Source: Cupriavidus pauculus
GTDB lineage: Bacteria; Pseudomonadota; Gammaproteobacteria; Burkholderiales; Burkholderiaceae
Reading direction: 5' to 3'
Length of the DNA stretch: 64,000 nucleotides
NCBI RefSeq assembly: GCF_008693385.1
Contig: NZ_CP044065.1
Span: 1,736,001 to 1,800,000, forward strand
Of this stretch, positions 50,620 through 58,326 are shown piece by piece (the stretch's first letter is position 1; the number at the start of each line of letters is the position of its first letter). Below the pieces are notes generated by a model. That model was not told where the DNA came from. It saw nothing but the letters and a program-made list of their open reading frames with translations, and made no database searches. Both the position numbers and the translations under genes were made by a program.

Positions 50620-51351
50620 TCAGGTCATGCCCGTCATATTGCCCTGGAGGCGGTCCCGCAGCTTGCGCGAGAAGCGCAGCGCCTTGCTCAGGCCCATCGA
50701 GAAGCCGGGGTCGTAGTAATGAATCAGCAGCGACCGCCGCTGCCCGTCTTCCACATGCAGGTTCGCGTGCTTGAGCGCGAAGCCGTTGAACACATAGACG
50801 CTGCCCGGCTCCACGCTGATTCGCTCGCAGTTGCCGCGGCGCAGGTCGTACAGCGTCAGCTGCTTGCGAAACTCGAACGGCATGTTCCGATGGACGCCAT
50901 GCCGGATCTTGCAGAACACGTTGTCGAGCGTGGACACGCGCTGCCGGGTCTTGCCGTACGTAACCAGGTCCCCGTTGAAGAACGAGTCCGGCGCGGCCAG
51001 TTGCAGGGGAACAAGCAATGTGAGCAGATGCGAGTCGAAATGGCGGCAGTGCCCGTCCCGGCTGTTGTCGCGGCTCACGCAGCGCAGTACGTGATGCGGG
51101 CGTTCTTCGATCGGCTTCTGGCTCATCTTGCGCGCGAACCGAAGCGTGGTCGCGCAGACCATCTCCTCCATCTGCCGGAACGCATCGACCTTGCGCAGTA
51201 TCTCCGCCACCGAGCGCGGCTCCACGCGCGTCGGTTCGGGCCCGAACGACGCATCGATCGCGGCATTGATCTCACCCAACACGCTGGCCGGAATCACTTC
51301 CCGAAACGTTTTCAGCGATGCGTACTCCTCATACCCCATTGGTGTGTTCAC
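50620..51351 (-). CDS. Putative Fe(II)/2-oxoglutarate-dependent oxygenase
   Basis: A 243-residue protein. The pattern HFD (His104, Asp106) and a later His195 (FALKHANLHV) followed by RRSLLIHYY (Arg205/206) fits the HxD...H metal triad and 2-oxoglutarate-binding Arg of the cupin-type oxygenases. Spacing of about 90 residues between HxD and His is normal. VYVFNGFALKH resembles the PhyH-type strand. It stands alone between terminators and divergent from a DUF2188 gene, so no substrate hint comes from context. Confidence 0.6.
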   Translation of the reverse strand: MNTPMGYEEYASLKTFREVIPASVLGEINAAIDASFGPEPTRVEPRSVAEILRKVDAFRQMEEMVCATTLRFARKMSQKPIEERPHHVLRCVSRDNSRDGHCRHFDSHLLTLLVPLQLAAPDSFFNGDLVTYGKTRQRVSTLDNVFCKIRHGVHRNMPFEFRKQLTLYDLRRGNCERISVEPGSVYVFNGFALKHANLHVEDGQRRSLLIHYYDPGFSMGLSKALRFSRKLRDRLQGNMTGMT

Positions 51352-51569
51352 GATATGTCTCGTTTGTTAGAGGGGGAAAACGCGTTTATTACAAATCTGA
51401 AATCTACGGAATCGTAGGTAAATGGGAATCCCTCCGTCGTAACGTTTGGTGTGCTGCCGCACATTGTTCGGAAACGACTGCCCTTATGCGCTGTAGGACC
51501 AAAGCCGATACCGCCCGGACCCGGGCAAGCGCGAGACTGTGGCTGTCGATAACGAACGGGAGACGCACC

Positions 51570-51794
51570 ATGGCCGCAAACGTCCATGTGGTACCCACGG
51601 AACGCAATGGCTGGGCGGTAGAGGTAGAAGGCACGGACGGTGCGACCTCGCACTACCCGTCGCAGGAAGAGGCAATTGCCGCCGGCACCGAGAAAGCAAA
51701 ACTCGACAAGGTCGAGCTATTTATTCACGACAGGAATGGCAAGATCCGCGAGCGAAATTCGTTCGGCCATGATCCGCGAGACATCAAGGGCTGA
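51570..51794 (+). CDS. DUF2188-family small protein
   Basis: A 74-residue protein: VHVVPTERNGWAVEVEGTDG, then SHYPSQEEAIAAGTEKAKLDK and ELFIHDRNGKIRERNSFGHDP. This is the DUF2188 pattern, a small beta-beta-alpha-beta unit found widely in stress-linked settings; its role is unknown. GGGAG lies before the ATG. A strong terminator follows. Confidence 0.88.
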   Translation: MAANVHVVPTERNGWAVEVEGTDGATSHYPSQEEAIAAGTEKAKLDKVELFIHDRNGKIRERNSFGHDPRDIKG

Positions 51795-51851
51795 CGGAAC
51801 GCCTCGGGCCACGGAGACGATCTGCTCTTTGATCCGACGCGATGCAGAAAC

Positions 51852-51885
51852 AAAAACAGCCGCTTAAATAAGCGGCTGTTTTTTT
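51852..51885. terminator. Bidirectional terminator between DUF2188 gene and tRNA-His
   Basis: AACAGCCGCTT / AAGCGGCTGTT, an 11-bp perfect stem flanked by A and T runs, so it can stop both the plus-strand DUF2188 transcript and the minus-strand tRNA transcript. Confidence 0.92.
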
Positions 51886-51897
51886 GCGGAATTCTTT

Positions 51898-51974
51898 TGG
51901 GGTGGCTGATGGGACTCGAACCCACGACGACAGGAATCACAATCCTGGACTCTACCAACTGAGCTACAGCCACC
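51898..51974 (-). tRNA. tRNA-His (GTG)
   Basis: A 77-base cloverleaf beginning GGTGGCTGTAGCTCAG. The anticodon loop TTGTGAT (GTG) sits on the CCAGG/CCTG stem, and the T-arm has GGTTCGAGTCC. The 3' end encodes CCA (CCACCCCA). The extra G at -1 pairing with C73 is specific to tRNA-His. Single-gene unit on the minus strand. Confidence 0.97.
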
Positions 51975-52093
51975 GTCGAACTTTGTACTGCGTTTTCTTC
52001 GCTGCTCAGCTGTTGCTCGATCAGCGAAGAACGAGATTCTACAAGGATCTTGAGGCGATGGCTAGTACTCCGCACAAAAAATTTTGAGGACCC

Positions 52094-52351
52094 TCAACCG
52101 CCCTGCCACTTGGCCTCGAGCAGCACGGCCTCCTTGATCGCCGCGATGGTTTCGTCTTCGGTTTCGAACAGGCCGAGCAGCCGCTTGGACTTGCCGTTGA
52201 GCACGTCCTGTTGCAATGCTTTGCCGGCGGCCTCGGACGTGCCGCGGTGCCAGCAATAGCGAGCGGTCCACTTGCCGTCCTGGAGTTGCTCCGCCACCCA
52301 AATCAGGCGGTAGCCTTCGAATACGATGCCGAACGAAAGGTCCTCGTCCAT
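52094..52351 (-). CDS. Small conserved-type protein of unknown function
   Basis: An 85-residue soluble protein, MDEDLSFGIVFEGYRLIWVA at the start, with LQDGKWTARYCWHR and an acidic-helical C-terminal half (FETEDETIAAIKEAVLLEAKW). Not recognised. It lies 119 bases upstream of tRNA-His on the same strand. Confidence 0.55.
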   Translation of the reverse strand: MDEDLSFGIVFEGYRLIWVAEQLQDGKWTARYCWHRGTSEAAGKALQQDVLNGKSKRLLGLFETEDETIAAIKEAVLLEAKWQGG

Positions 52352-52393
52352 TTCCTACGCCCTTCTTGGTTTTTCATGACCTCCATCTGCCGT

Positions 52394-52423
52394 CTGACGC
52401 GGCATTTGCCCGGATCGTAACAT
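52394..52423 (+). promoter_or_regulatory. Weak promoter candidate of a small transcript
   Basis: CTGACG, 18 bases, TAACAT on the plus strand. It could start a transcript of about 200 bases that ends at the hairpin at 52596-52630. Confidence 0.3.
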
Positions 52424-52428
52424 GCCTG

Positions 52429-52566
52429 ATGCACCGCACAGTGGAATTGGTCAATTCAAGCGGCGGTCTGAAAATGGCTACCGCGAATCCGCAAAATTCT
52501 AACGCCGTCGCCCCTACCAATGCAGGGTTCAAGGGAGAGTGCGACGTGCGAGATACTTCGTTCTGA
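52429..52566 (+). CDS. Possible very short ORF in the terminator-rich gap
   Basis: Encodes 45 residues from ATG 52429, or 30 from ATG 52474 (MATANPQNSNAVAPTNAGFK then GECDVRDTSF). No strong ribosome site is present for either. It is bracketed by a weak promoter and a good terminator, so the region may instead be a small RNA. Low confidence as a protein gene. Confidence 0.25.
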   Translation: MHRTVELVNSSGGLKMATANPQNSNAVAPTNAGFKGECDVRDTSF

Positions 52567-52595
52567 GGGACATTGACCCCCCTCGACATTCCCGT

Positions 52596-52630
52596 CAGGC
52601 GACCTTCTCAGAAGCGTCGCCTGCTTTTTT
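52596..52630 (+). terminator. Plus-strand intrinsic terminator
   Basis: CAGGCGAC / GTCGCCTG stem continuing inward through CTTC/GAAG, then C and six T. There is no established gene on the plus strand just upstream, which implies an unannotated transcript. Confidence 0.75.
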
Positions 52631-52664
52631 CCCGGGAATTCCCAGCACGAATCTTCGTTCGCGG

Positions 52665-52695
52665 AAAAAAAAAAGAGCCCGCCGCAGCGGACTCT
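52665..52695 (-). terminator. Minus-strand intrinsic terminator A
   Basis: AGAGTCCGC / GCGGGCTCT stem (one mismatch), then ten T on the minus strand. Its 5' side has no coding gene for over 100 bases, up to another terminator. Confidence 0.75.
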
Positions 52696-52804
52696 GAATT
52701 TAAGCGATCTCAATTGCCCTGAAGGCCTACTCAATGTAGCCGCAAGGCGCGCCCTCCACCATTCGGGTAAACGGAAAGTGCGCGTCGCCAATCGGGAAAT
52801 CGTG

Positions 52805-52831
52805 AAAAAAAGAAGCCCGCACGCGGCGGGC
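52805..52831 (-). terminator. Minus-strand intrinsic terminator B
   Basis: GCCCGC / GCGGGC stem with CGCG-type loop, then TTC and a run of T on the minus strand. It is 215 bases after the dusA stop and could end dusA or a small RNA in between. Confidence 0.75.
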
Positions 52832-53045
52832 CAATAATCAGTTGAAGAAAGCCCTGTATTCGAGGGCACACTCAGTTTAAGAACTTGTGACGGCCATGGC
52901 GAATTAGGGGAATCCCTTTGCTGGCGCGGCTTTGCGGCTGTTGAGACGCTCAAAGCGACGCCCGGCCTACCTTTCCAGCACGATCGTTCGAATTTAGAAT
53001 CTTTCCTCGATTTCACGCGACCCATGGTTGGCCGCACGAAGAGGA

Positions 53046-54050
53046 TCAGGCAGCTTCCAGCAGATCCGGCCGCAGGTGCGAGCGCGCTTCCTCGAACAAC
53101 GCGACGACCTCCTGGCGCGTGCGCGCGGCGTTCATCCGGCGCGCATCCGACAGCACGCGCCGCCAGCCTCGCCCGCCATGAATTCCGCGATGCAGCCCGA
53201 GCATATGCCGCGTGGCGGCACCCATGTAACCGCCCCGCTCCACGATACCCACCACGTACTCCTGCATGGCCAGCTCGACGTCGAGCCGCGTCCGGACCGG
53301 GGTATCGGCGCCATAGAACCGCTGATCCATCTCGGCGAGGAAGTACGGCTGGTGATAGGCCTCGCGCCCGATCATCACGCCATCCACATGCGCGAGATGC
53401 GCCGCGACTTCGTCGTACGTGACGATGCCGCCGTTGATCAGGATCTCGAGCTGCGGAAATTCCCGCTTGAGTTCGTAGGCCACCTCGTAGCGCAATGGCG
53501 GAATCTCGCGATTCTCCTTCGGGCTCAGGCCCTTCAGGATGGCATTGCGCGCATGGACGATAAACGTCTCGCAACCGGCTTCGGCGATGGTACCGACGAA
53601 GTCCCGCACAAAGCCGTAATGCTCGATCGTGTCGATGCCGATACGATGCTTGACGGTCACGGGCACCGACACCGCATCGCGCATCGCCTTCACGCAATCG
53701 GCCACAAGCTGCGGCTCTGCCATCAGGCAGGCACCGAACGCCCCGCGCTGCACGCGCTCCGACGGACACCCGCAGTTGAGGTTGATCTCCGCATAGCCCC
53801 ACTGCTCGCCGAGCTTCGCGGCCTGCGCAAGATCGGCCGGCTCGCTGCCGCCAAGCTGGAGCGCCACCGGCTGTTCGACCGCATTGAAGTCGAGATGCCG
53901 CGCCACATCGCCATGCAGCAGCGCACCCGTGGTCACCATCTCCGTATAGAGCCAGGTGTGCTGGGTCAACGCGCGGTGGAACGTGCGGCAATGGCGATCG
54001 GTCCAGTCCATCATGGGAGCGACCGAAATGCGGCGGGGATTGACTGTCAT
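53046..54050 (-). CDS. dusA: tRNA-dihydrouridine synthase A
   Basis: A 334-residue FMN enzyme that reduces uridines in the tRNA D-loop. RISVAPMMDWTDRHCRTFHR opens the TIM barrel. The catalytic Cys is in EINLNCGCPSERVQ, with the DusA-specific sequence GAFGACLM after it. VKHRIGID, FIVHARNAILKGLSPKENRE and INGGI complete the active site. Start MTVNPRRISVAP is set by homology. It follows the 24-residue membrane peptide gene by 128 bases on the same strand, with a hairpin between. Confidence 0.95.
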   Translation of the reverse strand: MTVNPRRISVAPMMDWTDRHCRTFHRALTQHTWLYTEMVTTGALLHGDVARHLDFNAVEQPVALQLGGSEPADLAQAAKLGEQWGYAEINLNCGCPSERVQRGAFGACLMAEPQLVADCVKAMRDAVSVPVTVKHRIGIDTIEHYGFVRDFVGTIAEAGCETFIVHARNAILKGLSPKENREIPPLRYEVAYELKREFPQLEILINGGIVTYDEVAAHLAHVDGVMIGREAYHQPYFLAEMDQRFYGADTPVRTRLDVELAMQEYVVGIVERGGYMGAATRHMLGLHRGIHGGRGWRRVLSDARRMNAARTRQEVVALFEEARSHLRPDLLEAA

Positions 54051-54120
54051 GTGCGGCGGTGTGGCGGGTTCCGCACGGCATGGCGGAAAGCCAGACAGTA
54101 TAGGCCATGACGCCCCGCAA

Positions 54121-54148
54121 AGCAGAAAGGCGTCCCGTGCGGGACGCC
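54121..54148 (-). terminator. Terminator of the small membrane peptide gene
   Basis: GGCGTCCC / GGGACGCC, 8-bp perfect stem with a 4-base loop, then TTTCTGCTTT on the minus strand, 31 bases after the peptide stop. Confidence 0.7.
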
Positions 54149-54178
54149 TCTCCGAGTCTTCTCCACCTTGCAATGTGA

Positions 54179-54253
54179 TCAGTGCATGAACAGCCAGATG
54201 AGCACGAGAACGAAGGCCGGAACGCCAAGCAGCCAGGCGAGGATATAAGGCAT
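54179..54253 (-). CDS. 24-residue membrane peptide
   Basis: Encodes MPYILAWLLGVPAFVLVLIW then LFMH, a single hydrophobic helix. AAGGAG stands six bases before the ATG and a terminator follows, so it looks like a complete tiny gene. Small single-helix proteins of this sort often bind and tune larger membrane complexes; no partner is evident. I chose it although it is far below usual length cut-offs. Confidence 0.6.
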   Translation of the reverse strand: MPYILAWLLGVPAFVLVLIWLFMH

Positions 54254-54404
54254 GATCTGCTCCTTTTCTGTCGTGAAGGTCATGTGAACCCGGTGACTTC
54301 ACTATAGAAAGACGCATGCCTCGCGGATGTCGGGTCCCGCCCGCAACCGCATGTAGGACAGGACTGACCCGGCGTTCCAAACGGGGCCGTCACATGCCCG
54401 TGCC

Positions 54405-54968
54405 TCAGCGCGGCGCGGTGCGCTCGATCCAGGTGGCGAAGGTCGTCAGGTACTTCTCGAGGAAGCCACGCGTGCCTTCGTTGGCGATACCGCCCTTGTC
54501 GTCGAACAGCTTGTCCGCACCGCCGATATAGGCCTCGGGCTGCTGCAGCACGGGGATATTCAGGAACACCAGCGACTGGCGCAGGTGGTGGTTGGCGCCG
54601 AACCCGCCGATGGCGCCCGGCGACACGCTGATGACGCCGCCCGGCTTGCCGTCCCACGCGCTCTTGCCATACGGGCGCGAACCGATATCGATCGCGTTCT
54701 TGAGCACGCCCGGCACCGAGCGGTTGTATTCGGGCGTGATAAACAGCACCGCATCGCTTGCGCGAATGCGATCGCGGAACGCCTGCCATTCGGCCGGCGG
54801 CGTATCGGTGTCGTCGTCCTGGTTGTAGTGCGACAGCTGGCCGATCTCGACGATCTCGAGCTTCAGCTGCGCGGGCGCCAGCGCGGCAAGCGCGTGCGCG
54901 AGCTTACGGTTCAGTGACTCCTTGCGCAGACTACCCACCACTACGGCAACTTTACGCGGATTGCTCAT
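54405..54968 (-). CDS. NADPH-dependent FMN reductase (quinone/chromate reductase type)
   Basis: A 187-residue flavodoxin-fold reductase: VAVVVGSLRKESLNRKLAHAL (phosphate loop of FMN), then ITPEYNRSVPGVLKNAIDIGSRP, the PEYN motif of the ArsH/ChrR/AzoR group. It reduces quinones, azo dyes or metal oxyanions with NAD(P)H. It could in principle supply reduced FMN to SsuD, but nothing in the context links them. AGAGGAA precedes the ATG. Confidence 0.92.
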   Translation of the reverse strand: MSNPRKVAVVVGSLRKESLNRKLAHALAALAPAQLKLEIVEIGQLSHYNQDDDTDTPPAEWQAFRDRIRASDAVLFITPEYNRSVPGVLKNAIDIGSRPYGKSAWDGKPGGVISVSPGAIGGFGANHHLRQSLVFLNIPVLQQPEAYIGGADKLFDDKGGIANEGTRGFLEKYLTTFATWIERTAPR

Positions 54969-55015
54969 TGCGATTCCTCTCTTGGTTAAGGACGGGACGG
55001 GGGTGACAAACGAAA

Positions 55016-56110
55016 TCAGCGCCCGAGTGCGGCCAGCGGATGATCCTCGCGGCGCCACGGACTGTCGAAGAACGCGCGCACGCGCGCGGCGGACACGTCG
55101 TCGAGTCGCGACGGGTTCCAGCGCGGCTGGTGATCCTTGTCGATGGCGAGCGCGCGGATACCTTCCACGCCGTCGCCCCTTGCAAAGACCTCATGCATCA
55201 TGCCGAGCTCCATGCGCAGTTCGTCCTCGAGCGACATGTCGCGCGCGCGGCGAATCTGCTCGAGCGTCACGCAGAGCATGAGCGGCGAACGGCTGCGCAG
55301 CATCGCGGCCGTCTGCGCGGCCCAGTCGGCCGGCACATCCTTCGGCGCATCGCTCACGGCCTGGACGATCGCCTCGACCGTGGCGCCCGCGAACAATCGA
55401 TCGATGGGATCGTACAGCTTCGCCAGCTGGCTGTCGCGCGGCTGGCATGCATCGGCGTGCGAAAGCGCAAAGGCGTCGACATGGGCCAGCACCGCGTCGC
55501 CGGACGCGAACGTGGTGTTGTGAAGCGAGGCCACGAGCTCGGCCAGCGCATTGGCCGGCAGATACAGATCGGCGAGGCCCGCATAGAGCGCGTCGGCCGC
55601 GTGGATCACGACGCCGGTCAGCCCGAGGTACTCGCCGAGCCGGCCCGGCGTGCGCGCGAGGAACCAGCCGCCGCCCACGTCGGGGAACAGGCCGATATTG
55701 GTCTCGGGCATCGCCATCTTCGTGCGATCGGTCACGATGCGCCGGCGCGCGCCCTGCGAGATCCCCATGCCGCCGCCCATCACCACGCCATCCATCAGGG
55801 CGATATAGGGCTTCGGGTACCGGTGGATCCGGTAGTTGAGCGCGTACTCCTCGACGAAGAACTGCTGCAGCAGCGGATCGCCCTCGTGATAGGCACGATG
55901 GAACCAGCGGATATCGCCGCCCGCGCTGAAGGCCTTGCCGCCGGCACCGGCGACGACCACGGCCGCCACGGCGGGATCGGCCGCCCATCGGTCCAGCGCA
56001 TCGGTCACCGCGCGAATCATTTCCAGCGACAGCGCATTGAGGGCCTGAGGCCGTTGCAATGTCAGGTATCCGACACCGCCCTGCACCGTCGTGGTCACAA
56101 ACTCCGTCAT
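55016..56110 (-). CDS. 3-hydroxyisobutyryl-CoA hydrolase-like enoyl-CoA hydratase family protein
   Basis: A 364-residue crotonase-fold enzyme. GAGGKAFSAGGDIRWFHRA, MDGVVMGGGMGISQGARRRI and KMAMPETNIGLFPDVGGGWFL match the valine-degradation hydrolase (ECH_2) rather than simple hydratases. SPLMLCVTLEQIRRARDMSLEDELRMEL is the typical C-terminal part. It would cleave 3-hydroxyisobutyryl-CoA to release CoA. Start MTEFVTTTVQG has GGAGCAGA upstream. It lies 47 bases before the FMN reductase gene on the same strand. Confidence 0.9.
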   Translation of the reverse strand: MTEFVTTTVQGGVGYLTLQRPQALNALSLEMIRAVTDALDRWAADPAVAAVVVAGAGGKAFSAGGDIRWFHRAYHEGDPLLQQFFVEEYALNYRIHRYPKPYIALMDGVVMGGGMGISQGARRRIVTDRTKMAMPETNIGLFPDVGGGWFLARTPGRLGEYLGLTGVVIHAADALYAGLADLYLPANALAELVASLHNTTFASGDAVLAHVDAFALSHADACQPRDSQLAKLYDPIDRLFAGATVEAIVQAVSDAPKDVPADWAAQTAAMLRSRSPLMLCVTLEQIRRARDMSLEDELRMELGMMHEVFARGDGVEGIRALAIDKDHQPRWNPSRLDDVSAARVRAFFDSPWRREDHPLAALGR

Positions 56111-56253
56111 CTGTCTCTGCTCCTTTTGCTCTCTTTCGTATGTCCCGCAGATTCTACGCCAGCCCTCGTATGGAGGACTTCCTCCACGCCATGGGCGGCC
56201 AATGCGTGCACACTGGCGGCCACCGGCCATCGTTCCTGCAAGACAGCGCACCC

Positions 56254-57144
56254 ATGCAGCCTGCTCCCGCCCCCGCCGCCGCCTTCGACCCGGGCCTGAT
56301 CCTGATGGCCTTTGCCCCGGTGTTCCTGCTGACCATCGGCTGGGAAGCCTGGTACTGGGCACGCCGCGACCGCACCGTCTACAGCTGGCGCGACACACTC
56401 TCCAACGCCTCGCTCGCGCTCATGCATCAGGCGTCCGACGCCTTCTTCCTGTGGCTGATGATCCGGACCGTCTACAGCTGGTGCTACGCGCACGGCCTGC
56501 GCGCGATGCCGGAGACCTGGTGGTCGTTTGCGCTGCTGCTGTTGCTGCAGGACTTTCTCTACTACTGGTTCCATCGCGCGAGCCATCGCGTGCGCTGGCT
56601 GTGGGCGTCGCATGTCACGCACCACTCGTCGGAGGGCATGAACTTCTCGACGGCATTCCGTCAGAGTCTGACGTATCCGCTCTCGGGCATGTGGCTGTTC
56701 TGGATTCCGCTCGCGCTTGTCGGATTCTCGCCGGACTGGGTGATTCTGGCCGTCGGCCTGAACCTCGCGTTCCAGTTCTTCGTGCATACGCGGCTCGGCG
56801 CGCGCTGGCCGCGCGTCGAGGCGGTCTTCAACACGCCATCGGTGCATCGCGTCCATCATGCGAAGAACCCCGACTATATCGACCGCAACTATGCGGGCGT
56901 GCTGACGATCTGGGACCGGATGTTCGGCACGTTCGTGCCCGAGCGGGACACTCCCGTGTATGGCATTACGCGCCAGGTGCGCACGCACAATCCGCTGACG
57001 CTGACGTTCCACGAGTGGCGCGACATGTTCGGCGATGCGTGGCGCGAGCGCGATCCGCGGTATCTGTGGAAGCCACCGGAATGGCGAGGCCCGGGGCGCG
57101 GCGCCGGCGATTGGAAGGAGTCCTCGAAAACGCTGATTCGGTGA
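56254..57144 (+). CDS. Fatty acid hydroxylase / sterol desaturase-type membrane protein
   Basis: A 296-residue di-iron membrane enzyme. The three histidine boxes are present: FHRASH, HVTHHSSEGMN and VHRVHHAKN, together with a fourth region NYAGVLTIWDRMFGTF typical of the family. Four to five hydrophobic helices surround them. Members hydroxylate or desaturate lipids; substrate unknown. I chose MQPAPAPAA because it directly precedes the first helix; earlier ATGs overlap the divergent hydrolase start. Confidence 0.88.
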   Translation: MQPAPAPAAAFDPGLILMAFAPVFLLTIGWEAWYWARRDRTVYSWRDTLSNASLALMHQASDAFFLWLMIRTVYSWCYAHGLRAMPETWWSFALLLLLQDFLYYWFHRASHRVRWLWASHVTHHSSEGMNFSTAFRQSLTYPLSGMWLFWIPLALVGFSPDWVILAVGLNLAFQFFVHTRLGARWPRVEAVFNTPSVHRVHHAKNPDYIDRNYAGVLTIWDRMFGTFVPERDTPVYGITRQVRTHNPLTLTFHEWRDMFGDAWRERDPRYLWKPPEWRGPGRGAGDWKESSKTLIR

Positions 57145-57255
57145 CATCTGTTACGGATTCTCACTATTCGCGCCCGTCGGCTGGGGGTAGAGTGGTTCTC
57201 GGGCATTTACCTTCTGGCGATGCCCGCCCGCATCGCCGCCATTGTGAGGATGAAG

Positions 57256-57603
57256 ATGTTCAAGAAGACCGTTCCGACCCTGATCGCCGTCGCCGCCATT
57301 GCCGCTACCGCGGCTCTTGGCACCGCGTCGCTTGCGCAAGCGCAGACCAAGAACTACACCGAGGGTGGCGATCTCTACAGCGGCTCGCACACCAAGACCA
57401 ACCCGAACGCCAACACGGCGAAGTCCGGGAAGTTCGATCCGTACACCGACGGCGCGAAGAAGTCGACGCGCTCGAATCTTGCCCCGGGCAAGAAGGCCGA
57501 TCCGTACACCGATGGTGCCAAGACCGGCAAGGCGGATCCGTACACCGACGGTGCGAAGACGGGCAAGGCAGACCCGTATACCGACGGCGCCAAGAAGCCG
57601 TAA
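57256..57603 (+). CDS. Exported DPYTDGAK-repeat protein
   Basis: A 115-residue protein with signal peptide MFKKTVPTLIAVAAIAATAA ending near AQAQ. The mature part is small, hydrophilic and repetitive: four DPYTDGAK units, the last three spaced exactly 12 residues (KTGKA linkers). Lys and Gly dominate. No catalytic motif is visible. GAGG lies six bases before the chosen ATG (an ATG two codons earlier overlaps it). It could be a secreted structural or metal/anion-binding peptide, but this is guesswork. Confidence 0.75.
   Translation: MFKKTVPTLIAVAAIAATAALGTASLAQAQTKNYTEGGDLYSGSHTKTNPNANTAKSGKFDPYTDGAKKSTRSNLAPGKKADPYTDGAKTGKADPYTDGAKTGKADPYTDGAKKP
57499..57600. repeat. 36-bp tandem repeat in the DPYTDGAK protein gene
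   Basis: Starts at 57499, 57535 and 57571 begin near-identical 36-base units (last one shortened). Synonymous changes between units suggest the protein sequence is under selection. Confidence 0.85.
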
Positions 57604-57777
57604 TCCGCGCGTGACCGCATTCCCCTCTCCCTCGGGAGAGGGCGCGCAAGCGCTGCCCGAAGCGCCTACGCCAAAAGAATGACTAGGATTTACCCGTGCC
57701 TTCACGCAAATGTAAGGACATTACTGCTACTGTGGCGGCCATCGGGAAACGAAATCCGATTCGGGAGACTCAAGCCA

Positions 57778-58227
57778 ATGCAGCCCAAAGCACTCGAAAC
57801 GAATGAGCCAGTCGTTCTTGCCCTTGTCGATGCGGTCACCGCATGGCAGGCGGCCCTCGAGCAAACCCTGTCCGTATCCGGACTGACCTATTCCAAATGG
57901 CTGCTATTGCGTGCGATCGGGCAGGAACGCCTGGCGCGCGCCCAACCTTTCCATGGCGCCGTGTTCATGGACATCGCGCGGACGGAAGCGCTGCTGTCAG
58001 AACTGCATGACGACGGCTGGATCGAATTCGCCGAGACCGGCAATGCGTGCATCGCACCCGCTGCCCGCGCGCGCTTCGATCGCGCCGCGCAGGCGGTCAA
58101 GGCCCTGCATTCGGTCTCGGTCGGACATCTCAACAGCGAAGAGCGCGCGGCGCTCGGCGGCTTGCTGCAGCGCATGACCGGCACGCTGCACGATCACGCC
58201 GAACGACGAAGCCGGCTCGCGGCCTGA
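57778..58227 (+). CDS. MarR-like transcriptional regulator
   Basis: A 149-residue helical protein. SGLTYSKWLLLRAIGQ, FMDIARTEALLSELHDDGWIEFAE and RFDRAAQAVKALHSVSVGHLNSEERAALGGLLQRM follow the MarR arrangement of dimer helices around a winged helix, though the recognition helix is weakly conserved. GGGAG precedes the ATG. It lies 99 bases before the glutamate dehydrogenase gene on the same strand and might influence it. Confidence 0.7.
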   Translation: MQPKALETNEPVVLALVDAVTAWQAALEQTLSVSGLTYSKWLLLRAIGQERLARAQPFHGAVFMDIARTEALLSELHDDGWIEFAETGNACIAPAARARFDRAAQAVKALHSVSVGHLNSEERAALGGLLQRMTGTLHDHAERRSRLAA

Positions 58228-58326
58228 GCAGCCATCGCACGCACGCGAGCCGGAATATTTTGTCAGCCGGCGCGGCCAATCTTTCCTAAAGTGTGAGCAT
58301 GCGTCGGCACATGCCGAGGGGATGCC

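Larger units (their letters stand above)
52352..53045. other. Terminator-rich intergenic region
   Basis: A 694-base gap without an established gene but with three intrinsic terminators: one plus-strand and two minus-strand spaced about 140 bases apart. This spacing suggests one to three small RNAs. Composition is less GC-rich than its neighbours. Confidence 0.5.

Noticed and set aside
52456-54228. A 590-codon minus-strand frame across dusA and the terminator-rich gap
   Set aside because: It is the +1 frame of dusA extended into non-coding DNA and passes through two terminators.
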